From Alentia gelatinosa (lineage: Eukaryota > Annelida > Polychaeta > Phyllodocida > Polynoidae): a DNA stretch of 64,000 nt. Location: positions 3,774,623 through 3,838,622 of the forward strand of contig OX465592.1 of assembly GCA_950022655.1 (NCBI GenBank), read 5' to 3'. The stretch's first letter is position 1; every line of letters starts with the position of its first letter. The notes under the pieces are model-generated. The model worked only from the letters and a program-made list of their open reading frames with translations, made no database searches and was not told the origin of the DNA. Both the position numbers and the translations under genes were made by a program. Below, piece by piece: positions 1 to 12,449 of the stretch.

Positions 1-202
1 TGGATACAGGCTATTAGGGGAACTCAAAAAATCTATACCGTTTTCGTCAGCCAATGGAAACAGGCCTTTAAAGTGACATATAAAAATTGTAATCAAAATT
101 TGTTTAATTAAAATTATAATGAAGATCTACATATCATATAGCTGTCCTCATTTTTCGTAGGTTGCGTACTTCACCAATTCGGGTCATCGGTCACCGGTTT
201 AG
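1..202 (+). other. TUT1: intron of TUT1 (upstream exons outside window)
   Basis: AT-rich sequence with no open frame. It ends in the acceptor AG at 201-202, directly before the exon encoding the catalytic GCDMD motif, so the window opens inside a TUT1 intron. Confidence 0.7.
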
Positions 203-3200
203 GTGAAAAAGGCTGCGACATGGACCTCTATCTGGATATGAACCTGGAGGCTCCCGCTCCCCCGAACACTTCGGCCCGGATGCTGCAGGCCAGAACGAGG
301 CTCGCGGAGGGCTCGGACATGGAGCGGCTCACCTACGTCACACAGACTCTCACCGAGTCGCGACTCCCACTCTCCAGAGTGATGAAAATCCCTGCCAAGC
401 ACTGCCCCATCGCGCAGTTTGTGATCAAATCGGAGAACATCAAATGTGATCTCAGCGTCAAAAACAGGCAAGTATTGTGCTCGTGTTTCGTCTGCATCAA
501 GATCCGTAGCCACTGAAAATGTGCCATGAGTTTTGGTTGCAGAATAACCTCGCATCCGAGTGATTTTTTTGTGTAATTTTTTGCTTTTCGTAGTATTAAA
601 AATTCTTGGTTGGAAAAAATTGTGGCTGCCACATACTCTCATAAAAGGAAGACCACAGAAGAATGCCTGACGAGATTGTAGAACAATCGAAACCACCTTA
701 ACTAACCCCCGAATGTACTCCCCGAATAACGGTGGTATGTTTTTGAAAAATATCAATCACTTTTAGTAATTTCTTATTTTGTTTCAATTATTCCGAGTCA
801 TTCCCTTTTATTGTTTCCTACTTTAACAATAAGTAGGTAGTGACAACATCATTAATTAAAGTAGGAATAGATATTAGCTATTATCAATCTCCATTTAGCC
901 AGTTTATGATGTTCACTTGATCTATTTCTTTTTTTTTCTCGATTCATTGTATTAAATTTTATATCGTTCTTGTAGACAACTTAACCTACAGTACACATAT
1001 TCATATGATTAAATGTCTTCTTGCTTTTATATTTCCAGCAAGGACGCCTCTGCATCTAGGTATGTCTGTCTACGTTTGGTGTCAAATAACGATAGCACAT
1101 TTTGAGTGACTGTTTCTGTCTATATCCGTAGGACTGTATCTGTATGTATACCTCGGAAAGCCGTAATTTACTCAGTAGTATATGGCTTTTTCTGCCACGT
1201 CACTGGCAATTTAAGAACTATTTTATATAAACAATGCACAGCGCTTACATCGAGTTTCTAATAATTGACAAGATTTTTTCCCCTAATAATTAATCGAAAG
1301 ATGAGTAATGATTTTGATTTATATGGACATATTCCCCTTGTATTTCTTCCAACTCGGTGAGTATTTCCGGCCAAAATATCTCTGAATAAATTCCATTCCC
1401 ATACACTAACCATGTCTCCTAATATTGCTCATATACAGTAAAACCCCACTTCTGGGACATCCCGCTTAAGGGGTCACCCCGCTTAAGAGGACACTTTGCT
1501 CAGAATGGACGGTTATCCCTTAAGCAGGGTTTTACTATAACCTGTTTTCATTGTGTAGGCTGGCGCTAAAAAACACTGAGTTGCTGGTGTTGCTACTGCG
1601 TGCCGACAAGAGACTGAAGCCCTTCATCCACGCCATCAAATACTTCTTCAAGGCGCATAATCTCACTGGCGGTCCCTCGGGTGCCCAGAAGATCAGCAGC
1701 TACGCCATCAGCTGGATGGTGATTACGTATCTACAGCAGCTGGACCCACCGATACTGCCACCCGTCCGAACACTCGCCGACCTAGCCGGTGAGAACCGGG
1801 TTCTTGTTACTGTGTTCACCTCACGATATGGAGCTAAAGTAGCCCCACTGAAACTGCAGATACCCATTCACAAAACACCATTTCTGGAGATAGATGCTCA
1901 GTATGTTGACTAGATAGGTTTGAGATTATATGCGTCATTCTCCTATCTTTTTAATGCATATTTTTGATACGATTAACAACTGTCATCGTAGCTTCAAGAG
2001 AAAAACTTATTCAGAGACGATTGTAGTAAACTAAACTTCAGTTGTTGCAAACGAGACTAAAAGTGAGATTCTAGCCTCAAACCCCCATAGCTTTAGCACT
2101 AAGCCTCATTCTTACTGGCCTCCAGAAATGGTGTTTTGAGCATGGGTATCTACCATTTTTGTACAGGGCCACTTTGACTCCCTATGGACAGGAAAGCTGC
2201 TTGATAAATAAGCGTTTGAGCCTAGATATATCCAGTGCATTGCTATGAAACACTTGGTTCGCACAACTCTTTTCTCTTTTCTTCTTCATTGTTATAACAA
2301 AGATCATCACTGGTAAACTAGTTTGAATCGACCTTATGACATGACAGGGTCCAACCCAGTACAGTAAACCCCTCAACGTAAAGTAAAGATTAATGAGACA
2401 TGGCAATAACACCTCTTAAGTAAGCCAGATGCTACTTTGATAATGAAAATTTCCTGTCACTTGAACCAAATTGCTATGCTATCTCTAGGTTACAATTGTT
2501 AACTGTGTAACAACAAGTGCTGCCACCATGGGAACCGTTCATTGGCATGTTCCCACTCTCCAACACAGTACAGTGTATTGGAGTATTGTTCACCAAGCAT
2601 ATTCTTCATGGAAATCTGTTAGATTTAAGAGATCTTGTGGGGAATAGGTCAAGGTTTCATCCAACCTATTGTCCATAGTTGTGCGACTATGCCTATGAAA
2701 AACATCTTTTGAGGATGATAAGATATAGTTGAAAATAAATCTTTAAAAAAAGGAAATTTGAATACATAAAAAAAATGACAGCTCAATTACAAAGGTTACT
2801 AAGATTATCTCTTTGTCCAGAGGGTGATGAGAAGACGGAGACGGACGGACACGACACTTCGTTTACAAGATGTCTTGACCGGATCAGCTCCACGTCCAAC
2901 GCAGCCACACTGGACGAGCTGCTCGTCGGCTTCTTCCACTTCTACAACGAGGCCAGCCTCGGTGAGTCTGTGATCTGCCCGCGAGAAGGTCGCGTCTTAC
3001 CCATCACCACCTTCCTGAAGACGGACAGACCGGGCCAGGAGAACTTCAAGGTCAGTGTTTTCGGGGAACTTTTTTTGTCTCTATTGATTTCAACTTTGCT
3101 CTTCCAATACAATATTGACTATAACATATTTAACAATGATTCTATATTTTTGTACTCCACTTCTTATATACTTAATAATATATAATATCGTAATTTTACA

Positions 3201-4693
3201 TTAATAGATATAGTTTTTGTATATCGGTGTTTTGCTGAGTTTAACATTTGAAGCATCAATAAAGTTGCCAAAGTTGTCTTTTGATACTTATTAACAAAAA
3301 GTTGATTTTTCAGTTGATGAAATACTTTATGCCTAACGACAAATTGATGTGTTTATTTGCACCGCTTTCTTTTGCATATTTATGATTCACATAGTCTGAG
3401 AAATAACTTTATATTGGATCAAATCTGTTAGACATATCAAGCATATATTAGAATAAAACGTATTTATTATAGTTTATTTTTAAGAAAATCAAACTGTTAT
3501 TTTCCATTAATTTCATTATCCAGATCATGTAACTTATAATTGGATCATATCATTTTCAGATAGCTGCAGTCAATATACAAGACCCTTTTGATTTTTCACA
3601 TAATTTAATGCGAAATCTAAATGGAACCAGTATCGAGCTGCTCCAAGAGGAGATCTTCGAGGCATCTGCTAAGTGCTCATCTCTTCAGTTTTCCTCACCC
3701 GCAGTAGACCGAAACTGGGGTTTGACCATGCTTTTCTCCGAAGAGGAGATTGCCAAGCCTCGCACCAGTATACAGAGTCCAGCACCTGATGGCTATAACA
3801 TGGTCATCGACGTTGAGTTCAAAGCAAGTAACTTCCCGAGGAATCTGTTAAGCGTAAGCGAGAGTGTTGAGGCAATCAAGGTCCAGTGGGCTCAGAAGGT
3901 ATGTAAACTCTTCGTAGAGACATTAGAAGAGGTTTTCATGTTCAAGTGTTTTACGAAAAGCCACTTCTCAAAGGATGATCAGGTAAAGCAAGCAACTAAA
4001 AGGAGATCGTGCTCTGAACCATCTGATGAACCAGCGGGAAAAAAGGTGTGTGGGGACAGTTGCAGCGGAAGCAGCAAACCAACTTTAAAGAGTGAACACG
4101 AACACAATGATTCTGCTACTGGCCAAAGTTTAGAGAAACTCCCCAGTGAGCCAGCAGTAACGAGTGGACACAGACACGATGACTCGGCTAACGGCCAAAG
4201 TTCAGAGAAACTCACCAGTGAGACAGCAGTAGTGAGTGGACACAGACACGATGACTCGGCTAACGGCCAAAGTTCAGAGAAACTCACCAGTGAGCCAGCA
4301 GTAACGAGTGGACACAGACACGATGATTCTGCTACAGGCCAAAGTTCAAAGAAACTTGACAGAGAACCAACAGTGATATTGATGGAAGGAAGCTGCAGCA
4401 CTCATCAGAGATTGTGGATGGGAAGGAAGAATGCCAAGAAAGCGTTGCGTAAGAAAGGTGTTGAGATGGACGAGTCTCTGAAAACAGAGATTCGAGTCAC
4501 GAAAGCGCTGCAGGATGGACCACCGGCTCAACAACCAACTGCGAAACTTGACCTTCGTATTACGCGGACGACCGGAAAGCTCGGGAAGTGTCTGGTGAGG
4601 ATTCAGATGAGACCGTTACTGGAGGCCAGCAGTTTCTTCCAAAGTATCCAGTCATTCTTTCCCTATTTCAAGGAGCAGTATGTGTTTGACTAG
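203..4693 (+). CDS. TUT1: Terminal uridylyltransferase 1 (U6 snRNA-specific, Star-PAP/TUT1), 5'-partial
   Basis: Nuclear nucleotidyltransferase that adds uridines to U6 snRNA 3' ends; in vertebrates it is also the speckle poly(A) polymerase Star-PAP (family knowledge). Four exons are visible: 203-467, 1559-1788, 2821-3050 and 3560-4693 (stop 4691-4693). Frames join cleanly. The palm has GCDMD (two catalytic Asp) and KCDLSVKN (third Asp). The central domain carries SSYAISWMVITYLQQ and PPILPPV. The later segments VNIQDPFDFSHN, DRNWGL and QATKRR match TUT1 rather than mitochondrial MTPAP, which I first considered. The C-terminal half has a low-complexity insertion with four 24-residue repeats, then a basic segment and a final PLLEASSFFQSI region resembling the TUT1 KA-1 end. 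The RRM and zinc-finger exons expected upstream lie outside the window. The first visible intron uses a GC donor. A likely poly(A) signal AATAAA lies near 5090. Confidence 0.85.
468..1558 (+). other. TUT1: GC-AG intron of TUT1
   Basis: The exon ends AAA AAC AG and is followed by GCAAGT instead of GTAAGT. The acceptor TGTGTAG at 1552-1558 restores the frame as AG+G (Arg), giving KNRLALKN, which matches the family NRLALHN. The intron contains a pogo-like MITE just upstream of the acceptor and otherwise no recognisable gene. Confidence 0.75.
1436..1539. mobile_element. pogo/Tigger-like MITE
   Basis: Terminal inverted repeats CAGTAAAACCCC and GGGTTTTACT flanked by TA, with internal CCGCTTAAGG blocks. 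The same ends recur at 30443, 31355, 37312 and 37511. No transposase is present, so it is non-autonomous. The family assignment rests on the CAGTARAACC terminus and TA target. Confidence 0.6.
4091..4378 (+). repeat. TUT1: 72-bp coding tandem repeat, 4 units
   Basis: Units begin at 4091, 4163, 4235 and 4307. Each encodes 24 residues starting SGHRHDDSANGQSSEKL or a close variant. Units 2 and 3 are almost identical, and the outer units diverge. It lies in the acidic, serine-rich insertion of the TUT1 C-terminal region. Confidence 0.95.
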
Positions 4694-6182
4694 GTTACTT
4701 CAGACCACGCAGGGTTGTTAGACATTTGACCTGTTTACTTATGTAACTTCAGACAAGATGGAGTGTTTATGATATAAACTTTATATCCTTGTCTCAAGAG
4801 TTTATTGGACTTATTAAGGGCACTGTACTTTTTAAAAAAAATATAGTTCCCCAAGTATTTCTTCTGTCAGTGATTATGTACAGAAAGCTTCTATTAATGA
4901 GGGGGAAACGAATGCCAACAAACCAGAACAACCACAGGATGCTATAGGGCACAGAGTGATTGTTAGCTCTGCCATCATCCGCCAAGAAATTGTAAGATAG
5001 TGCCACTGTAGTCGCAGGGCAATCTTCTGCTGTTATAATCTATAGATTATCATTAAAACCCTTTTATGTCAAACTAAAAAATATTTTTTTAATAAAATCC
5101 ATTGATAATTGGACCAACCACCTGGTGTTTTATTTAGTGTCGGGGGGGAGATGGCTTTATCCATAACACGATAGCTATGTGTCTTATAGTCTAATCCACT
5201 TCAGTATGTCTAATTTCTCCAATTCATCTACTATCCCTAATCCCTTACCTCTTCATTTCCCTACTCTTCCTGAGCGACACTACCTTGAATGACAGTTATT
5301 AGAACTGCCCCTAATCACCGTAACCATAGCGCATTGACAGCTCTGACATCATGATGTCAACAACTGTATCCCCGGAGTCTCTATAGCGATTTGCAGACCC
5401 TTTTCAGTAATAGGCTGTGTGATTGGACAATGAATGTTTGTAATAAAGAATGAAATGTCAAACGTTGGAGGATAATTTTCAAGGTTTTGCCGAGATCGGC
5501 TCATCAGGAAAATAAACGGAAAAAATCCAGAATATTATCAATGGTGGTGAGGTTCAACATGGACTTAAAGCTAGTTAACCCTTCGCGCATGTCCATAGTG
5601 TGACATTACACTAAGTGTACATTACACTATGTTCTTAACATCTTAGTCCCTATATACCCTCAGGGTCCCCTGGGACGTTAAACCACAAACAAACTTGACC
5701 TCTGCACATAGAAATTCCACTTCGTCGAAAAATAAATTATCAGATTGAAAAAGGTTTCTAAAAATCTTTATTTTCTTAGTTTAGGTAAATTCATGTTTAC
5801 ACAATATAAATAAATACAATTTCTTCACGAGTCCATTAACAAACCCATCAAGACATGATATCAGGTTTTGGGTAGCTATGTATAGCTTTATAATGCTGGG
5901 CTGTTTTTATTGGGTTGTTTTGTTTTTGCCGAAGTAACATCAATGGCCATTCAAAACGGCGACTATTACAAGCAGATTTTTCTCTTCAGAATTTCTGAAG
6001 AAAATTTACTGGAAGAAACAATCAGCTGATCCATGAAATATTTCAGGATATGGATTGAATTCAAGGTGGTATCAAGTATTGTTTTTACAGAATTGAGTAA
6101 TACATAATAAAATGGAACCAATATCCATTTAATAACAATCAACACCTTGAGAATCATTTCGTCATTTGTTCACATCCTTTCT
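4694..6182. other. intergenic, convergent 3' ends of TUT1 and MDH1B
   Basis: Convergent 3' flanks. AATAAA near 5090 can serve TUT1. A SINE/LINE-type tail (GGGACGTTAAACCAC followed by CAAAC) lies at about 5660-5700. I see no coding exon. Confidence 0.6.
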
Positions 6183-9100
6183 TTAAGACTCGGATTTCTC
6201 CACATCGCTTTTTTCTGGGTCAGTCTTCTCTTCACTTTGGACATCTCCAAAAACTTTCTTTTCTTCATCTGAAAAACGAAATGATTTAGAAATGAAATAA
6301 AATGTTGCATGTTGTGTTGCCAATATGGCAAATATCAATCAAGAATTGTGAATTTAAAAAGGATTGATGTGTATTTTTTCAGTAAACTCCACAGATGTGG
6401 AAGAGACAGGGATCCACAGGAAAGGGATTTGAGATGAATCGAAAGGGATTTTCATCAACATTGTGAACATCATCTTATTTCATTGGTGGGAGTCGAGAAT
6501 ACTAAAAAGGAAACTAATGAAAGTTTAGGGTCAGAACTCGTATCCCATCGTGTTTGAATAGCGCAGTAATTCACAAAACAAAGCCATGTGAATTATGTAG
6601 CGATTTAAACGAGATCCGAGTCCTGACCGTAAACTTGAATAGGTTTCTGAATTTATCTCACCCTTCACATTGACTAATGGGCTAACATTTGACATAATCT
6701 CCCATTGAGTTTTTAAAAAAAATTTCTGTATACTCCATGGGCACCGAGTATGATTTCCTAATGTTAAGTCTATGCGGGGGAGTACCAGGAGTGAGATAAA
6801 TCTGGAGATTAAGAAAAATACCAATATTGCGGTAAAATAAATCTGATCATGCTAAATCCTTGTCTGGTTTTCACGACTTTGGAGAAAATTTCTCTGAATA
6901 TTTGCATATGTAGGCACTTATCTCACCCCTGGTACAAGTTTAGCCATAGGAATAACATTAGAAAAAAATACTCAACAATCACCCCCGTAAAGTGACAATA
7001 CTACGCCATGGCCATGGTGGAGCGATGTGAGATGTGATTGACCAATCAGCAGCCAGGATTACACAGAGCAGATAAGACATCAACATGGAGATTTAAACGT
7101 TCCTAACTGGATTTGCAAAGTAATATATTCTTATATTGTGATGCTATTCCAATGTCCATGAAAGGGGTGAGATGAATCCAGAACCGCACTCGAATTGTAA
7201 AATAGACAATACTTGAGTCATTTGGATGCACTTTAATCATCACTCAGCTTTGCCTCAATGATGATTGTAGCACATCCAAACACAAAGTATTGTCTATACA
7301 ATTCTCGATTCAGTTGTACGTAGATAGTACGATGGAAATACTTACCGGACACCGGCGTTGTTGGAGCTGTGATCGTCACTTTAGGTTTGTTGGGGTCTGG
7401 ATAGATCACTTCCTTCTCTAGTAACAATTCCTGATGACGGAAAGAAAATCAGATACAACATTTTTTTAGTGGGAACGAATATCAGAAAAATCTATATCTT
7501 TAGATATGTCAGTTTTCCTATTTTCAAGGGATATCCTTGTTTTCATTTTCGGTTTATAAAATTATATTTTCTCATATAAAACAAAGAATAAATTAGGCCT
7601 CATTCACACCAATAAACAATGGTTTAAATCTCCCCACACCCCCAGTTCCATTCCACGGCAAATACCGATGTGTTTTCCATGTTTTCTCAGTCTCTCCGAG
7701 GCAGTACATTCCACAAGAAAGATATTTCCTTTTTTATTCATGACTCCAACTGATATCCCTGTATTACGAACCTATCTGAGAAATGACCAGCACAGCTATT
7801 GACTTCACCTCCAAGAAAGTTGAGGAACTGTATACAGATAGGTAGAAGTTCCGACAGTTTTATGACGGAATCTTAAAATAGAACAACAGCAGTAAAATGG
7901 GAATTCGAGTACATGAACCTCCTAAAGTCATGCTACAATGTGCTCTGAATAGACCTACATTTGCGATATTTGCCATCTTTTCTCGTTGGGAGGAGTCCAC
8001 GTCCAAGCCCTCGACGATGGTCCAGTTGCCTCGCCCGTCAAACCTCACGGGGAAGGAGTAGACGATGCCGACCGGAATACCGTAGTGACCTGACAACAAG
8101 TACACAGCCACGGTTAATGGCAGAATGCAACAACAATTCTTTTTTAGTCCCAACTATCACGGTTGGGACTAGGTAAACTTAAACTCTATGTCATCTCAAC
8201 AACATTTATTTATTTATAATCACTTTTGTAATTGCCAATATTTAAAAATCACCAGGTGGTGCCAGCGTAAATTGTCCGATAGGCCTTTAAAGCACTGGAC
8301 TTACAACCCCAAGGTTGTAGCACTTTGTGGGTTCGAGTCCCACTGCAGTCACTTTTCTCCTTCACCCCCAGGAGGGGAAAGTAAGTCTAATGGAACATAT
8401 TGGACGTTAAACTACACAAACAAACAAATAAATTGTATTTGTCTCTGACAGTACTGGCAAGCCTGTTGAGCACAAGTTCCTAATGTTAAGCCTATGAACA
8501 TTTATACCAGGCTAAGATAAAAGTGAATATATAGATACTGACCTTCAGAGAAGACTCCCAGGGAGAACATCTGGTCCACGGGCGTGCCTTTGCACCAGTC
8601 GCTGAGAGTGTTGAGGATGGCCCCGGCCTGCGCCATGGTCCCGGCTCGTCCCAGCGCCTCCTCCACGCTGTGTCGACGCTTCTGGAGCATCTCAACAAAC
8701 TCAGTGGCCAGCCACTTGTCGTCATGCACCATCTCCACGGCAGGCACTGAGTAGCTGGGAGGCCCCATGATGGCGCCTTCGTAGCCATGTACGCGCGCTT
8801 TAGAGACATCGGCGATGTTTGTGCCGTTGATGTTCCCCCAGATGACTGTGTCAACCACACCGGCTGAGTTCACGGCCAGTCGCTGACCGATGATGGCCTT
8901 CACTTGGTTCTCAATGGTACGCACCAACGCAATGATGTTTTGTTTAGGGATATTGGGTGCGTTGAGTATCAACATGGTGGCGTTAAAGTTGACAGGTCCA
9001 TTACCGGCCACCACCACTTTCACATCAGGCCGTGCTACACGATTCAAACTTTGACCATATTTGGCAAACACCTCGTTGTTACGCACCAGCCAGTCCTCAT

Positions 9101-12100
9101 CCGACTCCCCTTCCTCTTGCGAGATGTCGTCCAGGAAGACGATCACGCTGCAGTCTGTGAAGGCTTCGTCTGTGCTGGAGGTATACTCCACCTGTCGGAG
9201 CAGTCCGTGCGCTAAGTCCATGCTCTCCATCTCCACACCGGAGAGGTAGTCCACGCGGTCCTCCTGGTCCAGCAGCCGCAGCGCCACCTCAACGTCTGCC
9301 CCGAGAACATCGCCCTGCGCCAGGAAGTTGATCATCCCGTAACACACCGGGTTGCTGGCGTTGGTGATGCAAACCTTCAGCGGTTTGCTCTTCGCTTTCC
9401 TCTCCTTTTCTTCCTGGTCAATCTGCTCCTTTGACTGCAGATTTTCTTGAGCGATCTTTCGCATGTCGTCACTTGTGAAGTCTGATTTGATGCCATAGTA
9501 TGACCAGCAGTATTCCTGTGTTTGGGAGGGAAAATGAGACAGTGAATGTACAAAGCTTGTGTAATGTAGTCTGAGAGGCTCTGACTGAGTGGTGAACACA
9601 GTGTGCACTCTTATAGAGCCCTAGTTTAACTAATCTGACAGATTGGTAGAGTTCGATTTAGCAGCATTTTATCAAATAAATACAAGCTGAATCGTTCCGA
9701 TTTTGTAGTAGACCGTTTCCTGGGACAAAATACAGTAAAATGACTGTGATTTCCTACCTTTGTATCAGTTCTAAATAAAAGCACAACCAGTGTTTCTATA
9801 ATCCATATGAGGGGCCTAAATGAGCGGAAAATTCCCATGTTGGAGATTTTGTGATTATGACTTGTCCAGAAATGCCCTGAAAGTTGATATTTTTTGTTGG
9901 TCAAATCATTCATAAGACATCTCTGAAGGTAAGAGTGTAAGAACACATACTGATATTGGCAAAATACCTAAAGTAACCTATCAGTAACAGAGGAAAGTCT
10001 AGTCCACCAAGTTGATTTGACAGGCTTTAATTTTGATTGGGGTTTACCAACGTTTTGGCAATTAAGCCTTACACCAGGGTTGAATATACTTCTCTAGACC
10101 GCAATATAGAATTATTCACATGTGGATTAACCAGTTTAGGGTATACAAGTTTACTAAAAGCAATTTATTCCCTCGGACTACCAATACATCCCTAGGGTCC
10201 AGTCAACACCTTGAGAATCGTCATCAATAACGACCACAATTTCATGAAACGGAAACTGCCGTTAACCGGTCGCTATGGGAATAACGAACGATTATATAGT
10301 TTATGAAACGGGCCCCAGATCATTACGGAATTTATATGTGCACTATTTCTTTGTAACCTCATAATGACAATAGATCATGTTTTACCTGGAATTCGTTAGG
10401 TCCACCTATCAGCATGCCTTTGCCTCCTCGATCCACTAACTCTCGCCACACGATAGGCGACTTGTTGTGACTCCAACCCCGCTCTGCGCATGTCTCGGCG
10501 AGCCATTTCTGTCGGAGCAAAGAAAATAATCAAGCTTAAAGGCATATCCTATAATTCACGGTGGCGCCACCTGGAGATTCTCAGCTACTGACAATTATCA
10601 ATTAAAACTGGTTCCTTTGACTTATTTTGATACCAAATGAGTGAGTTATAACATTTCATCTCACCCCTGGTACAAGTTTAGCCATAGGAATAACATTAGA
10701 AAAAAACTCAACGATCACCCCCATAAAGTGATAATGCTACGCCAGGGCTGTGGCGTAGTGAATGTGAGATAACATCATATCAATTTGCTAGGTATATTGT
10801 AACTATTCTGATATTCTGATGCTATTTAATTTCATAGAAAGGGGGTGAGATAAATCCAGAACCGCACTCTAATCGCAAAATACACAAGAAATAATTTTCT
10901 CAAATGAAAGATTCAGCACAAACCTCCCAATCTTGTGGCTGTTTGACAATCTTGTGTAACTTGAATGTTGGCAGGTTCTTGACGAGGGAGTCGGCAAGTA
11001 TTTCCGTTTTGGCGTAGTATGGACAATCCGCCTTCCCTATGAGTAAAGTAAAAAAAGTGCAATATAAAATTTGTTGTACGACGTATTAAATTGAAAATAA
11101 TACACTCATCCTGTATTGCTGTTGACTGATGTTTTTGTATGTGTGTCTTTCTGTTATTATTAGACGTAAGCTTTTAATATAAATAAGACTAACCCCAATA
11201 TTTACATACATGAACTGTATTTAAAAGTTACGATTCTCCATATCATAGAGATAGTACATTGTGTAGTGTACAATGCACAGAGGTTAAGGTATCCGTTTAG
11301 TGATGAGCGTAGCATGTCATAGCCTTTTTGTTATTACACAACCTATTATGAAGGAATCACAATATACTATATTCTAAAGGTTGAAAGTGTTCCTACATTT
11401 ACAAGGTCCATGCTAAGGGCGAGTGAAAATAGGTAAGTGTTCTCCCTATTTAAGTTTAGGGAAGACTTCTGTTTGGGCTCCATTTTCTTCGTCTGGAGGC
11501 TAAATTACGTCTGTTGTTTTTAATACATCAATAAATGATCCAGCCTTTGAGTCTCTTTTATCTATATCAAAGACTTGTTCTGAAAGGGTTTTTTTTAATT
11601 TCCCTTCAGCCAGAAATTCAGTACCGGTACATACTTAAGTTTTCACTTGTAATTTCTTGCTTTCTAAATTCTATGTCACTCTTGCCACAGTCTTGGATAA
11701 AGACTGCCAGTGTGCCAGTGTCGATGATATTATTTGCTCTGCAATTGTTACTATCTAGATCTAGAACAAAGTAAAATATTCACACCCTCATCTCCATTGA
11801 GTTGTGGACAGGGCTGGTTACACTGGCTAGTTCCAATCTCCCGATATTACTGTAAAAATGTGGCACAGCGCGATAGTGACAGTGACTGGAGATGTCAAGA
11901 GATCAAAACCAAATCAAAACATCCTCATCAGCGAGTATAGAAACAGGGTGATACATCAAAAACAAAAGTGAATGAATAACACGTAATCCACATATATTGT
12001 TCTCCTATATCTTCAATACTGAAATATTAAGTTTCATAACATGTCATTGATGGAAATCAATAAAATTTGATTTGGTAAACTAGATAATCGTACCTGCTAA

Positions 12101-12115
12101 GACAATCTTCGCCAT
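6183..12115 (-). CDS. MDH1B: Malate dehydrogenase 1B-like protein
   Basis: Seven exons on the minus strand: 12094-12115 (ATG 12113-12115), 10924-11036, 10386-10508, 8543-9515, 7959-8089, 7346-7430 and 6183-6268 (stop 6183-6185). The sum is 1533 bp, 510 aa; human MDH1B is about 518. The N-terminus [19 protein letters not shown] and the [19 protein letters not shown] segment are the thioredoxin-like extension that separates MDH1B from cytosolic MDH1. The large exon carries the NAD-binding core ([11 protein letters not shown]) and the C-terminal domain ([20 protein letters not shown]). In active MDH1 the catalytic His lies in GNHSS; here it reads WGNINGTN, so that His is replaced, as remembered for MDH1B. 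Catalysis is therefore doubtful. MDH1B is usually linked to ciliated and germ cells, but nothing here tests that. It is head-to-head with NIFK, and its introns hold several MITEs and a SINE. Confidence 0.88.
6652..6799. mobile_element. MITE, TTATCTCACCC ends (subtype 2)
   Basis: Starts ATTTATCTCACCC and ends AGTGAGATAAAT, an inverted-repeat pair. The internal part (CATTGACTAATGGGCTAACATT) recurs at 22.57 kb and 57.0 kb. It is in the last MDH1B intron. Confidence 0.55.
6919..7177. mobile_element. MITE, TTATCTCACCCC ends (subtype 1)
   Basis: TTATCTCACCCCTGGTAC at the left and AAAGGGGTGAGATGAAT at the right. A sister copy is at 10655-10855 with the same core (ACTACGCCA, then GTGATAATG-like text). 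MDH1B intron. Confidence 0.6.
7510..7770. repeat. dispersed ~250-bp repeat ('TCAGTTTTCC...CCCCAACTGACATCCCTG' family)
   Basis: Contains AAACAATGGTTTAAATCTCCC, GTTTTCTCAGTCTCT and a final CCAACTGATATCCCTG. The same order appears at 17.8 kb and, inverted, at 38.6, 44.0 and 45.3-45.8 kb. It has no coding content. Confidence 0.6.
8230..8440 (+). mobile_element. tRNA-derived SINE with LINE-like tail
   Basis: The tRNA-like head at 8285-8346 has a B-box-like GGGTTCGAGTCCCAC and the arm ACAACCCCAAGGTTGT. The 3' part AAGTCTAATGGAACATATTGG then GACGTTAAACTAC plus CAAA runs is nearly the same as the end of the LINE fragment at 16433-16490. It sits in an MDH1B intron next to an AAATTGTCCGATAGGCCTTT MITE end. 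Confidence 0.7.
10544..10855. mobile_element. two abutting MITE fragments
   Basis: AAAGGCATATCCTATAATTC and GGCGCCACCTGG begin a truncated copy of the family seen complete at 24166-24695. It is cut at about 10655 by a TTATCTCACCCC element that ends GGGGGTGAGATAAAT at 10855. The order suggests one inserted into the other. Confidence 0.5.
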
Positions 12116-12449
12116 CTTGTTTCCTGTTGCTTAGTGACACTACACTGCGCCGCTCAGCTTGCAAAAACCTGTGCGTGGCACGAGCGACGCAGTACGGATA
12201 ATCTTCACTCTTCTAGCATAGATCCTGCGCCCTACTTTCTGCAGACGCTTGCTCCTACGCAGCGAAAGATCTGTGAGGAGAGTGCCTAGTCTCGCCAAGT
12301 CAATTATGAAAAAAAACTCATACAAAACTATAATAGTATATACTAGGTTTTGTGATACGTACTAACAAGTTTGTTATCTAACAAAAGAAATTGTTTGCGA
12401 TAACAAAAACTAAACCACGAAATGTACTACCCATGATCCTTCAGCGCAC
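12116..12449. promoter_or_regulatory. shared MDH1B/NIFK bidirectional promoter region
   Basis: The two start codons are divergent and 334 bp apart, so both promoters must lie here or in the 5' UTRs. I see no strong TATA box in the expected places. A sharper motif call is not supported by eye. Confidence 0.6.

Noticed and set aside
3979..4401. Antisense repeat protein opposite TUT1
   Set aside because: Shadow of the 72-bp coding repeat.
203..4693. MTPAP (mitochondrial poly(A) polymerase)
   Set aside because: The palm motifs fit both, but NIQDPFDFSHN, QATKRR and the C-terminal layout match TUT1 better.
8285..8346. Functional tRNA gene
   Set aside because: B-box present, but the cloverleaf is not complete and it continues into a SINE tail.
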